From contig NC_057005.1 of assembly GCF_000002595.2 (NCBI RefSeq), positions 530,281 through 594,280 of the forward strand: a stretch of DNA of 64,000 bases, in the 5' to 3' direction. Below are positions 22,789 through 33,669 of this stretch, piece after piece. The translations under genes and the position numbers were made by a program. Position 1 is the first letter of the stretch; each line of letters opens with the position of its first letter. The stretch is from Chlamydomonas reinhardtii. Its lineage: Eukaryota > Chlorophyta > Chlorophyceae > Chlamydomonadales > Chlamydomonadaceae. The notes beneath the pieces were generated by a model. It had not been told where the DNA came from, made no database searches, and saw only the letters and a program-made list of their open reading frames with translations.

Positions 22789-25023
22789 GACCGCGTACCT
22801 GCAGAGTGCTACAAGTACGCCACGCGGGAAATTGAAGACGGAAAAAGAGTTTAATGTGCTTGCGCCGTTTTTGCTGACACTCTTTGAGCACATACGCATT
22901 AGCGGCGACTACCCTAGGCAGTTTTGTGAGACGTCCTTAACGCCCATCCACAAGAAGGGTGACGTTTCGGACATGTCCAATTACCGCGGACTGGCGGTGG
23001 GAGGAGCGCTGGCCAAGTGCTACGCCTTCCTGTTGGAGCGGCGTCTCAGTACGTGGGGGGAAACCTGTGATGCGCGTTGTGCTTATCAAGGCGGCTTCCG
23101 CAGAAAGAGGGGCACGATTCACAATTTGTTTGTGCTACGACACCTCACGGACAAGTACAAAACGACACAATTGGGCAGGGGGCAAGCATTATTCGTGTGT
23201 CAGATCGATTTTGAAAAGGCGTTTGACAGAGTGCCGAGGGATTTGTTGTGGCAAAGACTGGAAGAGAGAGGAGTACACGGCGCCATGCTGGAAGCGTTGA
23301 AGAAAGCTTACGAGAAAGTGATGTTACGCGTACGCGTAGATGGACGTACCGGTGACCCTTTTGAGTCAACGGCTGGCGTGAAACAAGGCTGTCCATTGAG
23401 CCCCACACTTTTTGGGCTGTTTGTTGAGGCATACGCAGACTATCTGGCAGCCAAAGACGAATTAGATCCTGCCATGATGGCGGCCGGGGATTGCCCAGTA
23501 GTTGACGGACATCGTTTGCCCTTGCTCTTTTACGCTGATGATCTAAGCTTGTTTGCGACAACACACCGTCGGATGCTCCAGATGCTGACAACACTACGTG
23601 AGTTCTGTGAGGCTTTCGGAATGCGTGTGAATGTTACAAAGTCAGAAGTGCTGGGTGTGCATTCGTCAGCCACCTTTCGGCGTTATTTACGGCAGGAGCC
23701 AAGCCCCATGCCGGTGTACATGCGGGAATACCAGCAAGGGCTGGAAGCACTTCGCTTCTTTCCCTGGAAGCGTAGAGCGCGGTACCTTGGCCTGTATTAC
23801 GGCCCCAGTTTTAAGTTTGAATCTTGTTGCAAAGAGTTACGTGCATCGGGTGAGCGAGCTATGCATGCACTACGACGGAAGTTACGCAAGAAGGGGCTTA
23901 TGGTCCCTGCGGTAGCTATGCGGTGCTTTAACGCTCAGGTGCGTGCGGTATTATCTTACGGTGCACAAGTGTGGGCACCAGACGCGCTTCTCCAAGTGTT
24001 CAATGCGTCCCCAGTTGACGGTCAAAGATATGGAGCGTTTGATCGAGCACTAGAGCATGGCATGGTTCGCATTCAGATGGATTTCATGAAGGAAGTGGTG
24101 GGAGCCCAGAAACCAACACATGAACTGCTCTTTCGAGAGCTTGGGTGCATGCCACTACACGTGCATTGGGCTGAGCTTGTTTTCCGTTTTTGGAACCAAC
24201 TGGTTAAGGCAACCGGCACTGTTTACCATCAGGCGTTTAAGGAGGAGATACGAGCGGTGTTGAGCAACCTACCGACGCCGCCCACGCACACGTGGGGGGC
24301 TAAAGTTCTGCGGTTATTGATGGTTGGCCTTGGCTACCGTTTCAGTGGAGAGGCAGCTGATATCGAGGCCAATATTACACGCATTACTACGCAAGAACTG
24401 GATGTTGCCTCCCTCATGGGGAAGGTACGCGAGAAGTTTGAGGAGGACTGGGCTAGCAACAGGTTAGAGGTTAATCCACGGGATTTTGTGACGCAAGCAG
24501 GGGTCAAGCCTGGCGTGAAGATATGTCGTTACAAGCATTGGATGGGGGAAACACGGCACACGCAAATCTACATTCCTCGAGCATGGCATGTCTCCATGAT
24601 GAGATTCAGGATGGGCGTGTGGATGATTGAGGCTAACAACCCACGCGGTGCGCAGGGTGCGCACAGGGAGAGAGCACAGAGAGTATGTCCGCTTTGCCAC
24701 GCTGATGGGGAGGAGCATGTAGAGGATGAGAGGCATGTGCTGCTTGAGTGCAAGGCGTACGATGATATCAGAAGCACGCTGTGGGAGGTGATTCCCGCGA
24801 CTATGATGGACGCGATGGCCAGTGGTGACCAGAGGGGTTTAGCGCGTGTCATTCACGCGATAAGGCTGCGACGTAACGACCTTACGGCGCGACCAATTTA
24901 GATATATTATTGCATGAACTGTTTTGCTTTTTGAATAATCCTTTTGAGACTAGTTTTGGCGGTCCATGAGCTTCCTGGCTCGTTTGGACCAATCTACGAG
25001 CATGAACTTGTAACATCAATCAA
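22789..25023 (+). mobile_element. 5'-truncated L1-type LINE
   Basis: A 2.2-kb non-LTR retrotransposon copy, less GC-rich than its surroundings. It keeps the reverse transcriptase and the C-terminal zinc knuckle but lacks ORF1 and the apurinic-type endonuclease, the usual result of incomplete target-primed reverse transcription. The 3' UTR is 24902-25023, with TGTAA at 25009-25013, ten bases before the end, and a short CAATCAA tail. Exact 13-bp direct repeats flank it. It sits in the intergenic space between the hydrolase and TRAPPC4. Confidence 0.85.
22790..24901 (+). CDS. LINE reverse transcriptase (N-terminally truncated ORF2)
   Basis: The frame is open for about 703 codons with no stop until TAG at 24899. 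Order of motifs: LTPIHKKGD and NYRGLAVGG (RT domains 0-1), QIDFEKAFDRVPRDLLW (motif A), GVKQGCPLSPTLFGLF (motif B), LLFYADDLSLFA (motif C, catalytic YADD), NVTKSEVLG and RYLGLYYG. The C-terminal CPLCHADGEEH...HVLLEC is the CCHC-type knuckle of L1-like elements. It has no start codon of its own inside the element, so it is probably not expressed as is. The ATG at 22754 lies in flanking DNA and is there by chance. The open frame suggests a young insertion. Confidence 0.9.
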   Translation, partial: TAYLQSATSTPRGKLKTEKEFNVLAPFLLTLFEHIRISGDYPRQFCETSLTPIHKKGDVSDMSNYRGLAVGGALAKCYAFLLERRLSTWGETCDARCAYQGGFRRKRGTIHNLFVLRHLTDKYKTTQLGRGQALFVCQIDFEKAFDRVPRDLLWQRLEERGVHGAMLEALKKAYEKVMLRVRVDGRTGDPFESTAGVKQGCPLSPTLFGLFVEAYADYLAAKDELDPAMMAAGDCPVVDGHRLPLLFYADDLSLFATTHRRMLQMLTTLREFCEAFGMRVNVTKSEVLGVHSSATFRRYLRQEPSPMPVYMREYQQGLEALRFFPWKRRARYLGLYYGPSFKFESCCKELRASGERAMHALRRKLRKKGLMVPAVAMRCFNAQVRAVLSYGAQVWAPDALLQVFNASPVDGQRYGAFDRALEHGMVRIQMDFMKEVVGAQKPTHELLFRELGCMPLHVHWAELVFRFWNQLVKATGTVYHQAFKEEIRAVLSNLPTPPTHTWGAKVLRLLMVGLGYRFSGEAADIEANITRITTQELDVASLMGKVREKFEEDWASNRLEVNPRDFVTQAGVKPGVKICRYKHWMGETRHTQIYIPRAWHVSMMRFRMGVWMIEANNPRGAQGAHRERAQRVCPLCHADGEEHVEDERHVLLECKAYDDIRSTLWEVIPATMMDAMASGDQRGLARVIHAIRLRRNDLTARPI

Positions 25024-25036
25024 TCAAGGTCAATCA
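25024..25036. repeat. Right target-site duplication of LINE
   Basis: Exact copy of the 13-mer at 22776-22788. It directly follows the LINE's CAATCAA tail. Confidence 0.75.
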
Positions 25037-25254
25037 AGTTAACACAGTCAATGACAAGATAAAATAAGCCTAAAGCCCAGCATTCAGCTGTGGGATAATA
25101 AGTCAACAGTTGGCGCGCAGGTTGGCGCGGAAGTCAGTTAATTTGCCGTTCTTGACACGCCAAGCAAATTTTTACTCTATTTGGCAACTGTTAATATACT
25201 TGGTAGGCCTGCGGCCCCAGGGGCCGAGGCACAAAACACCTCTCGACAAGCGCT

Positions 25255-26599
25255 ATGTCCGTGTACTCGCTCTACGTCATCAACAAGTCTGGTGGTCTCA
25301 TCTACAATCGGGTAAATGTATGGGCGTGTTCGGAACAGTGGCGTGACCTCGAGCCGCGCCTGAAGGACGGGGAGAGTTGGGGCCCCCGACCCACGCGTGT
25401 GGCTTCCTAGCCCTCGTGCCCCCATTGAACGCCTCGGCCACCCGCCGTGTCTACATATCCAGGACTTCACGGAAGCTGCGCGAGTCGACACGAATGACTC
25501 ATTGCGGTTGGCCAGCATCTGGTGAGGAGGCAGGATGGCTTGGCGGAGCAATGGTTTCAGCGTGAGCACCTTTGACGGCCATAGGAGCTGGGCCTTGACT
25601 TGGCTGGCTGTGGCTGGCTGGTTAGGACGGCGAGCGGTGCAGCTTGCGTCTATGACAAGTTTAATGCCAGTTGCAATGCCAGTCACCGTAGGGCGGGTGT
25701 TGCACTTGTGTGGGCTATTGGGCAAGATGAGATGTACCTTCGACATGCGGATGGCCTCGATAGCGAACCCATGCGGCTGCCTGGGCCTGCAGGCATTCGC
25801 TGCACGCCATTGCGCAGCAGCTGAGCCCCGTGCCGGGCTGCACCGGCATCGAGCTGCTTGAAGCGGACACCTTCAACCTGCACTGCTTCCAGGTGCGCGG
25901 CAGCTAGCTATGTAAGCACGCATGACTGCGGTTGCCACGGTGTGCGGGTATCTGTGGCAGGAACGGTCACCGGCTTTGGGGCAGGTGAGTGTAGAGGTGC
26001 ACGATCTGCATGATGTTGCACACCGTATCGTGAACCGTATTGCTCCAGCACACCAGCCTAACCTGTGATTACCGGCGGCGGCGTGCACACCCCGTCTGCA
26101 ATTCCCCACCACAGACGCTGACGGGCACCAAGTTCCTGCTGGTGGTGGACCCGCACGCGTCCTTCATACCGGCGTTGCTGCAGCGGTGAGTTCCGTTCCG
26201 GCGTGACCATCCCTTGTGTTCTCGCTCCCGTCTTTGTACTACGTGGATGGGCGTGGCCGACCGGCTGTTGATGTGTTATCTCTTTCTCAATAACGTTTGG
26301 GAGCATGCTGCACGCAGCATCTACGAGTTGTATTCGGACTACGTCATGAAGAACCCATTCTACGAGACGGAGCAGGCAAGCTGGGGTTGGGCGGGCTAGT
26401 TGTTGGGGTCGGCAAGTGAGATGCGGTGTGTATGCTGGTGGGGTAAGCAGTGCCAGGGTTGTGGTGCGAGACGAGCTGTCAAAGAGCCGCCGGAAACAGC
26501 ACGCACGCCGCTGAACCTCATGCACAGGTCATCAAGTGCGAGCTGTTTGACGAAAACGTGGAGCAGCTCATTCGGAGATACTTACAGCAGGCCATGTAA
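25255..26599 (+). CDS. TRS23: TRAPP complex subunit TRAPPC4 / TRS23
   Basis: Six small exons: 25255-25311, 25463-25521, 25793-25892, 26115-26185, 26318-26375, 26528-26599; 417 nt, 138 aa, close to the plant protein's length. It begins [19 protein letters not shown] and continues [82 protein letters not shown] and [14 protein letters not shown], collinear with plant and animal TRAPPC4 (longin-like fold). The animal-specific insertion is absent, as in plants. Role: core of the TRAPP tethering complex, the exchange factor for Ypt1/Rab1 (and Rab11) in ER-Golgi traffic. The fifth intron starts with GC (CAG|GCAAGC), a GC-AG intron. No exon is longer than 100 bases, so no long open frame reveals this gene. 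Confidence 0.95.
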
Positions 26600-28647
26600 A
26601 GGCCAGGAGCGCATGCACACTGCGGTATACTTCCTGCGTGAGCCTGTGCTGCTGAGCAGTCAAGGCACTGCAAATTATGCAGGTCATCATCGCAATGTTG
26701 TTGACGGCTCGGATGAGGCGGGGTGCTTCCTGGCAGCCGGTAATGCCATGGCAGGACACGATTTGCTGAGATACCGTAGGACACTGTGAGCGGATGGGTG
26801 CCCCCGCATGTTTGCTAGCCCCGAGCTGGGTAGGGATAGCGGACGAGGAGAACGTTGTGATGCATGTAGGATGCTGTAGGCAGGACCTCGTGGCCGGCGT
26901 GGCGTCAACGGCTGTAGCCCTGCCTATCTGTCTGTGCCAGGTCGCGTGGGCCAAATCTATGTGTCGCCATGGGGTGTTGTACTGCGCCGCTGGTTCGAGT
27001 GCCATCTGGCGAATGCCGCTGTGCGGCTACCCTGACCCTAGCGGGTCCTGGGCAAAGAAGTAGTGTTGGCGGTAGGCACCCGGAGTAGGCCAGAGGCCCA
27101 TGCTGCACTGATTGCCAGCGTCATCGGGTGCGCGCCGTCTTGCGGTAGCATCTGGGGCAGCTGTGATTGGACTACAGAAGGCGCCGGGGCGCTCAGCTGA
27201 AATGCCAGCGCAGCCTTTCTGTGGCAGGCAAGGGTGTCTGGGGAGAGGTCTCTTTGAGCAGCATCAGCTGTCTTGCCATTTGGGTACCAGGGGCCGTACG
27301 AAGAGAATGCGGTACCGGTACCTTGCCCATCCTTCAGCCTTATAGGGTACCAATGGCGGTTTCAGCTCCATGAATTCCGTGAGCACGAATTTCCAATCCT
27401 GTCCTTCGGGGAGAGTCACGAGGCCTTAATCAGGGATTCAGGGGCACCCCTGGCCTTAATCCTATGACCGCCCATCCCCAAAGTTCCCACTCTCCTGCCT
27501 GGCAGCCCCTGCTTGTGAGACTGTGCCACTGAGGCGCTGTGCCCCAAGCAGTTAGACGCTGGAAGGCGGAAGCCAAGTATGTCGATCATAGCTTTGAAGC
27601 GCACGCGTAACAGGAATCATGCCACGGGAAGTTGGGGTTGGGGGGCTGGGGGCGGCGACGTTTGCACGCCGCCGAGCCGCGGACTGCGGGGCCTGGAGCT
27701 GGAGCTGGCCGCACGCGCGGCAGTTGGCAAGCCTCCCCACCGCACTCAAGGTGCCGTGGACGTTCACTATTCATTCCAGAGCAATGTGATGTGCTTGCAC
27801 CCGTCAAAGACGGCCGCGTGAACACAGTGCGTCAGAAGTAGCGCGGATGCCGGCCGGATTGCCGGTGCCAGGAGTGCGTTTCTGAACTGCGAGAGCTTCG
27901 TCGCAACATAGACTATCGAAATGATACCAAAATACGGTATGTTCGGGCCTGCAAAGCTGGGCCTGCCAACACGCGCCCGTAGCCGGCGTACGGCGCCGGG
28001 TAAGTAGCGGCGTCGCAAGGTCGACCACGCCGGCCGAGCGAGAGCAGTGTCAACCTAAACCGGGCGAGGCTGCAGAAGCACTGCCCACCCAACGGTGCAA
28101 AGCATACCTCGCATCTCCTCCTCCCTCCGCGCTCTCTTTAGCCACACCACATTTTCTGCGACCGGTCCATTTCCGCGGTCCTTCTCCAGCTCTCTTCACT
28201 CCTTAGCTAAACCGGTTCACAAAGTCCACCGGAGCTTACGTCCATTAGCCCAGTGGAGCGGAGCCGTCAGGTGCGGGGTCGGGGAGCTGTTGTTTTGGAA
28301 CAGCCCGTAGCTCGAGAGGGCCCATCGCGAGCGCCAGTTCTTCGGTCCCGGCCAACAAAGTTGCTCAAGCAGTCAAGTTATATATAGACAGGGGCACATA
28401 AGCGCACTGGCATGTATGGTTGCGGCGCTGGCCCTTCGCTTTGAACGCACACGACCTTCACCCGCAAGCTCTTTTTAGAGGCCGGTCAGGTCAGCTGCTT
28501 CATTTTAGTGTTTGCAGCTGACTTGCAAGCACAAGGGTCTTCCGGGCCAGGGGGCGGGCTGACCAGCCGGCCCAGTCAGCGCAAATCGAAAGGGGCTTGC
28601 TGAACAAGTTGCGGGCCTGTGTGCATCTACAGGCCTAACGCGTGGCC
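26600..28647. other. Intergenic, 2 kb
   Basis: The stretch holds the TRAPPC4 3' UTR and the promoter of the pherophorin-like gene. The only TGTAA near the TRAPPC4 stop overlaps it (26595-26599). A ten-base GGCCTTAATC occurs twice at 27422-27462 around a small palindrome. I see no further coding or RNA gene. Confidence 0.45.
28378..28387 (+). promoter_or_regulatory. TATA box of pherophorin-like gene
   Basis: TTATATATAG, about 265 bases upstream of the ATG at 28648. It is the clearest TATA element in the window; a start near 28410 would give a leader of about 240 bases. Confidence 0.55.
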
Positions 28648-31505
28648 ATGAGGATCCGCGCGCTTCTCGTCCTCTGCGGGCTATGCCTGGCTGCAGCAGG
28701 CTTCGTCAGTGCACAAAGTGGTCTTGAGTTTGTGCCGAGGTGAGCTTCCCCGGAATGCCATGTATACACAATTGACGACGCTGGTGTCAACGAAATATGG
28801 GAGAGCGACTTTCTTGGAGAGCCTGTTGCATCGCTGACCTTAAACCCGGCATCCCTCGCAGGTTCACGCGGCTCTTGAAACAGGACCTCAGTAGCGTGGC
28901 GTCATACCTGGTGCCGACGGAGCAGCCAACGCTCTGTGCGAATAACAACGGGAACTGCTGCCAGGCGGACTCGTATGCCTCCCCGTATGGGCTTACCTAC
29001 GTGAACAGCACGCAGCAGCTATTCGGCGGGCGCACCTACACCACCTTCTTCTACCAGTTCCACTCGAACCACCTCTGCAACGCTGGCCTGGATGATGCTC
29101 AGTGCTGCACGGCCAGCGCGGACAACATCTGGGTGGACGTTGGTAGGTGTGGGGCGCGGCAGGTGTGTGTTTTATGTGGGACACTGGTTGGGGCAAGGGA
29201 GAAGCACCTTCGTGCGCCATCAGCGTGGCCCGGGGAATGGATCAGGCGCCTGACGTTGCAATGCATTCCGTGCGCAGATCCTACTCTGAAGGTCAAGTAT
29301 GTTTCGTTCAACGGCCAGCGTTTGGCCAACACGGAGCAGGGCGAGTTTGGCCTGAAGCTTGGCTCCGTCAACCTGCGCGTGGATGACGCCAAGAACAGTA
29401 AGTTGTGTTGTATTTGCTGTGACATTGCGGGCTCACGTCTTGCTCAGGTTGCCAGATTGCTTTACCTGCGCTACATGTCCCTCGAGCCTGACCCGCGCGC
29501 CATTTCTCTTCACACTTCAGGTATCCCCGTGGCTGTGACCGTGGAGGGTGCCGCGGACTCGCTGTGCCCGCCCCCCGGCCTGGCGCCGATCCCCGGGTTG
29601 TGCGAGCTGGTCGTTCAGGGCGCTACCAGCGCCAACCCCAACGCCTGCTGCCCCACCACCATCACCGTCTCCAACCTGCAGTCCAACTTCGTGCCGCCCG
29701 CCGGCAGCGCGTTCCAGTGCGCAGCCAGCCTGGACAACAGCCCCTTCAAGCTGGAGTTTGAGGGCGTGTCGGCGGCGCAGACCGTTGCCGGCCAGCAGTA
29801 CGTCTCGTACAACTTCCGCCTGATCGCCACCGGCAGCTGCCGCGCGGACGGCGTGCACGACTGCTGCCACGCGCAGCTGTCGTACCTGGACATGAAGGTG
29901 ACGGACCTGGGCATCACCGCGGTGCAGCTGGACGGCAAGTCGGTGGGCTTCTCCACCTCGTCCTGGAACGAGCCCAACACCGCCTCCTACCGCTCGCTGG
30001 TGGTGGACAACCTGAACCTGGTGGCCGACGACCTGGGTGCCGTGGGCCTGCCGCTCACCGTGACCGTGCGCCTGTCCGCCGACAGCAACCCGGGCAAGGA
30101 CCTGTGCGACTCCTCGTCGGACCTGTCCCAGGGCGGCTGCGCCTACTACCTGCACAGCGAGGACGGCTTCTGCTGCCCCAGCGGCCTGGCGCTGCCCACC
30201 AGCGTGGTGCCGCCCGTGCCCCCGGGCACCTGCAACCCCCCCACCAACGTGCCCGCCTCCGAGTCGTCCATGTCGCTGGCCTACTACGAGAAGACCTGCA
30301 GCAGCTCCTCCACCACCTTCAACTTCCTGCTGGCCAACCACAACGACGCCGCCTGCAAGTACGGCTACTGCGCCGACGTGTGCACCTGGTCGCTGTACCT
30401 GGACCCCTCAGTGGCCAGCCAGGTGGCTGTGGGCCACGAGCTGGCCGTGAACAACGGCAAGCAGGTCATCACGCCCGGCAACGTCGCCACTGGCACCCTC
30501 GCTGCGCTGACGTTCACCTACGGCCCCGCCGGCGCCAGCACCACCAACTTCTACGTCACGCTGCCTGCCAGCGCCCAGGGCCTCTCTGCGCTGTGCGCGC
30601 GCAACGCGCTGCCCGGCCAGGGCAACAAGGCCTGCGCCGCGGTGGTCCGCTCCAAGAACGTGTACACGATGGTGTTCTTCGATGAGACTGACGTGTTCAT
30701 CAAGCCCGCGGACGGCAGCAGCTGCACCTCCGGCTCGCCGCCTCCCGCGCCCGCGTGCAGCAACCCCAAGCCGCTGGCCGACTCGTGCCTGGCTGTGCGC
30801 AGCGCCCGCTACAACACCATGTCCGCCTCGGCCGTGTTTGACTTTGCGCTGGTGCCCGCCGACGCCTCGGCGACCTGCGTGCCGCCCTCGCCGCCCGGCC
30901 GCAACGTGGACGTGCAGATCCAGCTGTCTGCCGCCGCCGTAGACCAGATCTCCACCCGCGGCCAGGTCCGCCCCAAGGCCAACCTCGCCCTGGACCGCAC
31001 CAGCGGCGCCACCTGGACCGTCACCTCGACCACCGCCGCCACCAGCCTGTCCTTCGAGGTGCAGGGCCCGCTCAGCCTGTCGGACGTGTGCCGCCAGGGT
31101 GTGTCGCCCGACCAGCCCGCGAACAGCTGCGTGGTGGAGGTGACTGGCGACAACGGCTGCTTCCGCGGCTACGTGTCTGCCTCCGCCGACGGCCGCCTGA
31201 TCTGGGTGTCGGAGCAGGAGTCCAGGTCGCGCGGCGTGGACGCGGCCGTGGTCGTGCCCGCCGTCGTGGTGCCCGCTGTGGTGCTGCTGCTGGCCCTGCT
31301 GGTGCTGGCCGCCTGGTACCGCCGCCGGCGCAGCCAGAAGTACGCCACCAGCGTGTCCTCGGGCAGCGCCGGCGACCTCAACCGCCCGCTGGCGGCTGGC
31401 AGCCTGCGCGACGACCTGTCTGTGCCCTCGGCCAGCCCCAGCGACGTGCAGATCCGCGTGCCTGGCGCGAGCCAGGGCGGGGCAGCAGCGCCCGGGGGGC
31501 GGTAA
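28648..31505 (+). CDS. Pherophorin-like, cysteine-rich type I membrane protein
   Basis: Four exons: 28648-28739, 28862-29142, 29278-29397, 29521-31505; 2478 nt, 825 aa. An N-terminal signal peptide (MRIRALLVLCGLCLAAAGF, predicted cleavage after VSA) is followed by three or four repeats of a roughly 170-residue cysteine-rich module. Each has an aromatic beta-strand (FFYQFHSNHLC, YNFRLIATGSC, FNFLLANHND, FDFALVPADAS), a CC pair in the first two, and a hydrophobic VTV or VQIQL strand ending near a Cys. This is the layout of the pherophorin (DUF3707) domain of volvocine extracellular-matrix proteins. Unlike most pherophorins it has no Hyp-rich rod. It ends in one membrane segment (about 740-763, VVLLLALLVLAAW), an RRRR stop-transfer and a 62-aa cytoplasmic tail. 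A cell-surface or ciliary receptor or adhesion role is inference. Confidence 0.75.
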
Positions 31506-32221
31506 AACGATCCCCGAAGGGCTTGCTGCGCCTCGGCGGCTGTACTGCGCCTCGGCTGCACGCCTCCTGTCATGGTGACGGCGGTTGCTTTGAGCATGGG
31601 CAGCTGTCAGGTGGTGCGGCCCATGTGCCGTTCTTGTCAGTTTTGAGCGCAGCGTCTGTAGCGGGCGACATAGAGCGAGCGGAGGCATATTGCCCGTGGC
31701 GGACACGGGTGTGGAGGATTCCTGGGGGGGCTGACAAGGCGCGCGCACCTGCGAGACGACGCGGGTAACACTGTTGCGGGTTGATCTGTACCCGAGACGT
31801 ATCGTTGCGCTAGAGATGGGAACTAGTGATTAGTTGATAAGGTCTAAAGCTTGGGTCGTCGTACATCGTGACTAGAGCGCCACCGACAAGGTGGCTTGCA
31901 AACATTAGAAGGCGCCAGGTGGCAGGAGGACGGTAGCAGATCTGGGCTTAATGTCGTAGCAGCATGATGCGCGCGCCGGCGCACGTGCAGAATACCATAG
32001 CACCTGACTCCTCATGACATATCATGACCTCGATTGATTCTAACTCTTTGACCGCGTCAGGGACCCCTCTCGGGATGCAGTAGTAACATTTGGATGCAGG
32101 AGGGTGAGGCGCGTCAACATAATGATCATGAACCTAGATGGATATCGTGACCCGTTGTGACTTGTGCACATAGGCTACGGCGCTAGCAATGCGGTCCGCG
32201 GCAAGCGGCGAGGAAAGGTGA

Positions 32222-32226
32222 TGTAA
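32222..32226 (+). terminator. Polyadenylation signal TGTAA
   Basis: TGTAA, about 720 bases past the pherophorin-like stop codon and the first copy downstream of it. Confidence 0.45.
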
Positions 32227-32394
32227 ACTCACAAGTTACAATCTGGCGTCCCCTACAGTTGCTCATAGGCATCCTGACAGCCGCCACCGGTGGTGCCGCA
32301 TGCTTGGGGAAACACAGCCGAAAGCGGTACCCGAGCCGTTTCGTTCTGTATATGCGTAATGCACATTAGCCTTCAGGCACGCGTGTCGATCGTC

Positions 32395-32525
32395 AGCACA
32401 CGAGTCACAATTTTTGGGCTGAGCCCCCTGAGCGAAGCGATCCAGGGGGGGCGAAGCCCCCCAGGATTGCCCCTGTCCGTGCGTGCGTGCGTGCGTGCGT
32501 GCGTGCGTGTGTGCCTGTGTCGACA
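32395..32525 (+). repeat. GC-rich dispersed repeat, second copy
   Basis: A GGGGGGGCGAAGCCCCCC hairpin is followed by CCCCTGTCC and (GTGC)8. Parts and order match the minus strand of 20150-20292. A second stem (AGCCCCCTGAGCG near 32421) pairs partly with the G-run that follows. Confidence 0.6.
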
Positions 32526-33669
32526 AAAAGTACCATACTGGCACAAACCGCGAGTGCCACGTATTATTAATTGCAATTACCTATTGTAGAAAAATAGACG
32601 GCAGGGAAAACTCGGCCGGAGCGAGAAGCGACCTCGTGAGTCCATGGACATCTTGACTTTCTTCAGTTCGCGAGTATAGCTCTCGGCCCCTAAATATCTT
32701 ACATCCATGTATCAAAACATGTCGACGACAAGCGTCTTGGGGCAAGAATGTCGAAATTGTTTGCAACAGCCAAACCATGCGTCCCCGAGCCTTACATGTG
32801 TCGAGGCCCGGAATCCCGCGCCCGAGCCCGGCTAGCCGTTTGCGGTGCTTGAGTGGGATGTGGGTGAGGTGCATTTGGGATATCATGGACCGTGAAGTGG
32901 CGTGGGTAAGGTGGCGTGGCGTGGCGGGGACAGGGCATGTCGGTGCCTCGGCACGGCGTTGGCATAGTGGCCAGTCCCGCTGGATGGGCTCGTGATGGAA
33001 CATGGCAAGGGGCAGGAAAGCGTAGTCCCGATGTGTGTGGCTCCCACCCGTGCCCACATAAATGCGTAGCAAGAAGGGACAAGGCATTGGTGCGTCGTTC
33101 GCGCGCTGTTACTGTACCGACGGTAGCTGGCAGGTTGTGTCGATGTTTTGCTGACGCGCATTCCTCACGCTCCGGGCGCCCGGCCAAGGCGATAGCACCA
33201 CACAGACTCAATGCGACGCCACACCGCGCGGATAGCATAGCCGATGCGCACCTGCAGGCAGTTGACCGGCGTCCACGGATGAGCTGTGTAGACGAGCACT
33301 AGCGTAATGCAACGGCGTGCAGCAAAACAATGGCCGGGCGACAGTGTGACAAGCAGGGGCAAGAACAAGGCGAAGCAAAGCAGAAGAGGGGCCCGAATGT
33401 GTACGACAATTGTGGCGGGCAGGCCGCTGGATGGGCTTGCAAGGGTGCTGTTCATGTCGCCGGTGCCCATCGTCACATCCCCTTGCGCTACATGGGGCTC
33501 AGCCCATTTTCCAGCTGTACAAAGCTGACACCCATGTCACCTGCGCGGCTGCGCGTCATGTGGAACAAAAGTCCAAACACCACACCTTCCGCTGCCACCG
33601 CTCCCTAGCTCCTGCCACCGCTCCCTAGCTCCTTTCAGACGCCACCTCATCATCTTCACAATGCAGCTC

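Larger units (their letters stand above)
31506..33669. other. Convergent 3' flanks with a dispersed repeat
   Basis: This 2.2-kb stretch lies between two convergent genes. TGTAA at 32222-32226 (+) may end the pherophorin-like transcript. TTACA at 32699-32703 and 32792-32796 are TGTAA signals on the minus strand for the coiled-coil gene. A dispersed repeat lies at 32395-32525. A 20-base unit ending in CTCCCTAGCTC is duplicated at 33590-33630. The 168-codon minus-strand frame at 32581-33087 shows no domain. Confidence 0.5.

Noticed and set aside
25535-25861. Frame giving DMRMAS just before the TRAPPC4 HSLHAIAQQ block
   Set aside because: It looked like the family's LRLAS motif with a frameshift, suggesting a pseudogene. 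The real motif is in the exon 25463-25521 and joins in phase, so the gene is intact.
26985-27015. GGTTCGAGT resembling a tRNA T-arm
   Set aside because: The flanking bases do not pair as a five-base stem and no acceptor or anticodon stem surrounds it. The same holds near 61194 and 16770.
30408-31748. 446-codon and similar minus-strand frames over the pherophorin-like gene
   Set aside because: They are mirror frames of a biased coding region; the plus-strand frame has the signal peptide, cysteines and membrane segment.
32581-33087. 168-codon minus-strand frame
   Set aside because: It has no domain, no splice signals and no conserved-looking blocks. It lies in the likely 3' UTR of the coiled-coil gene.
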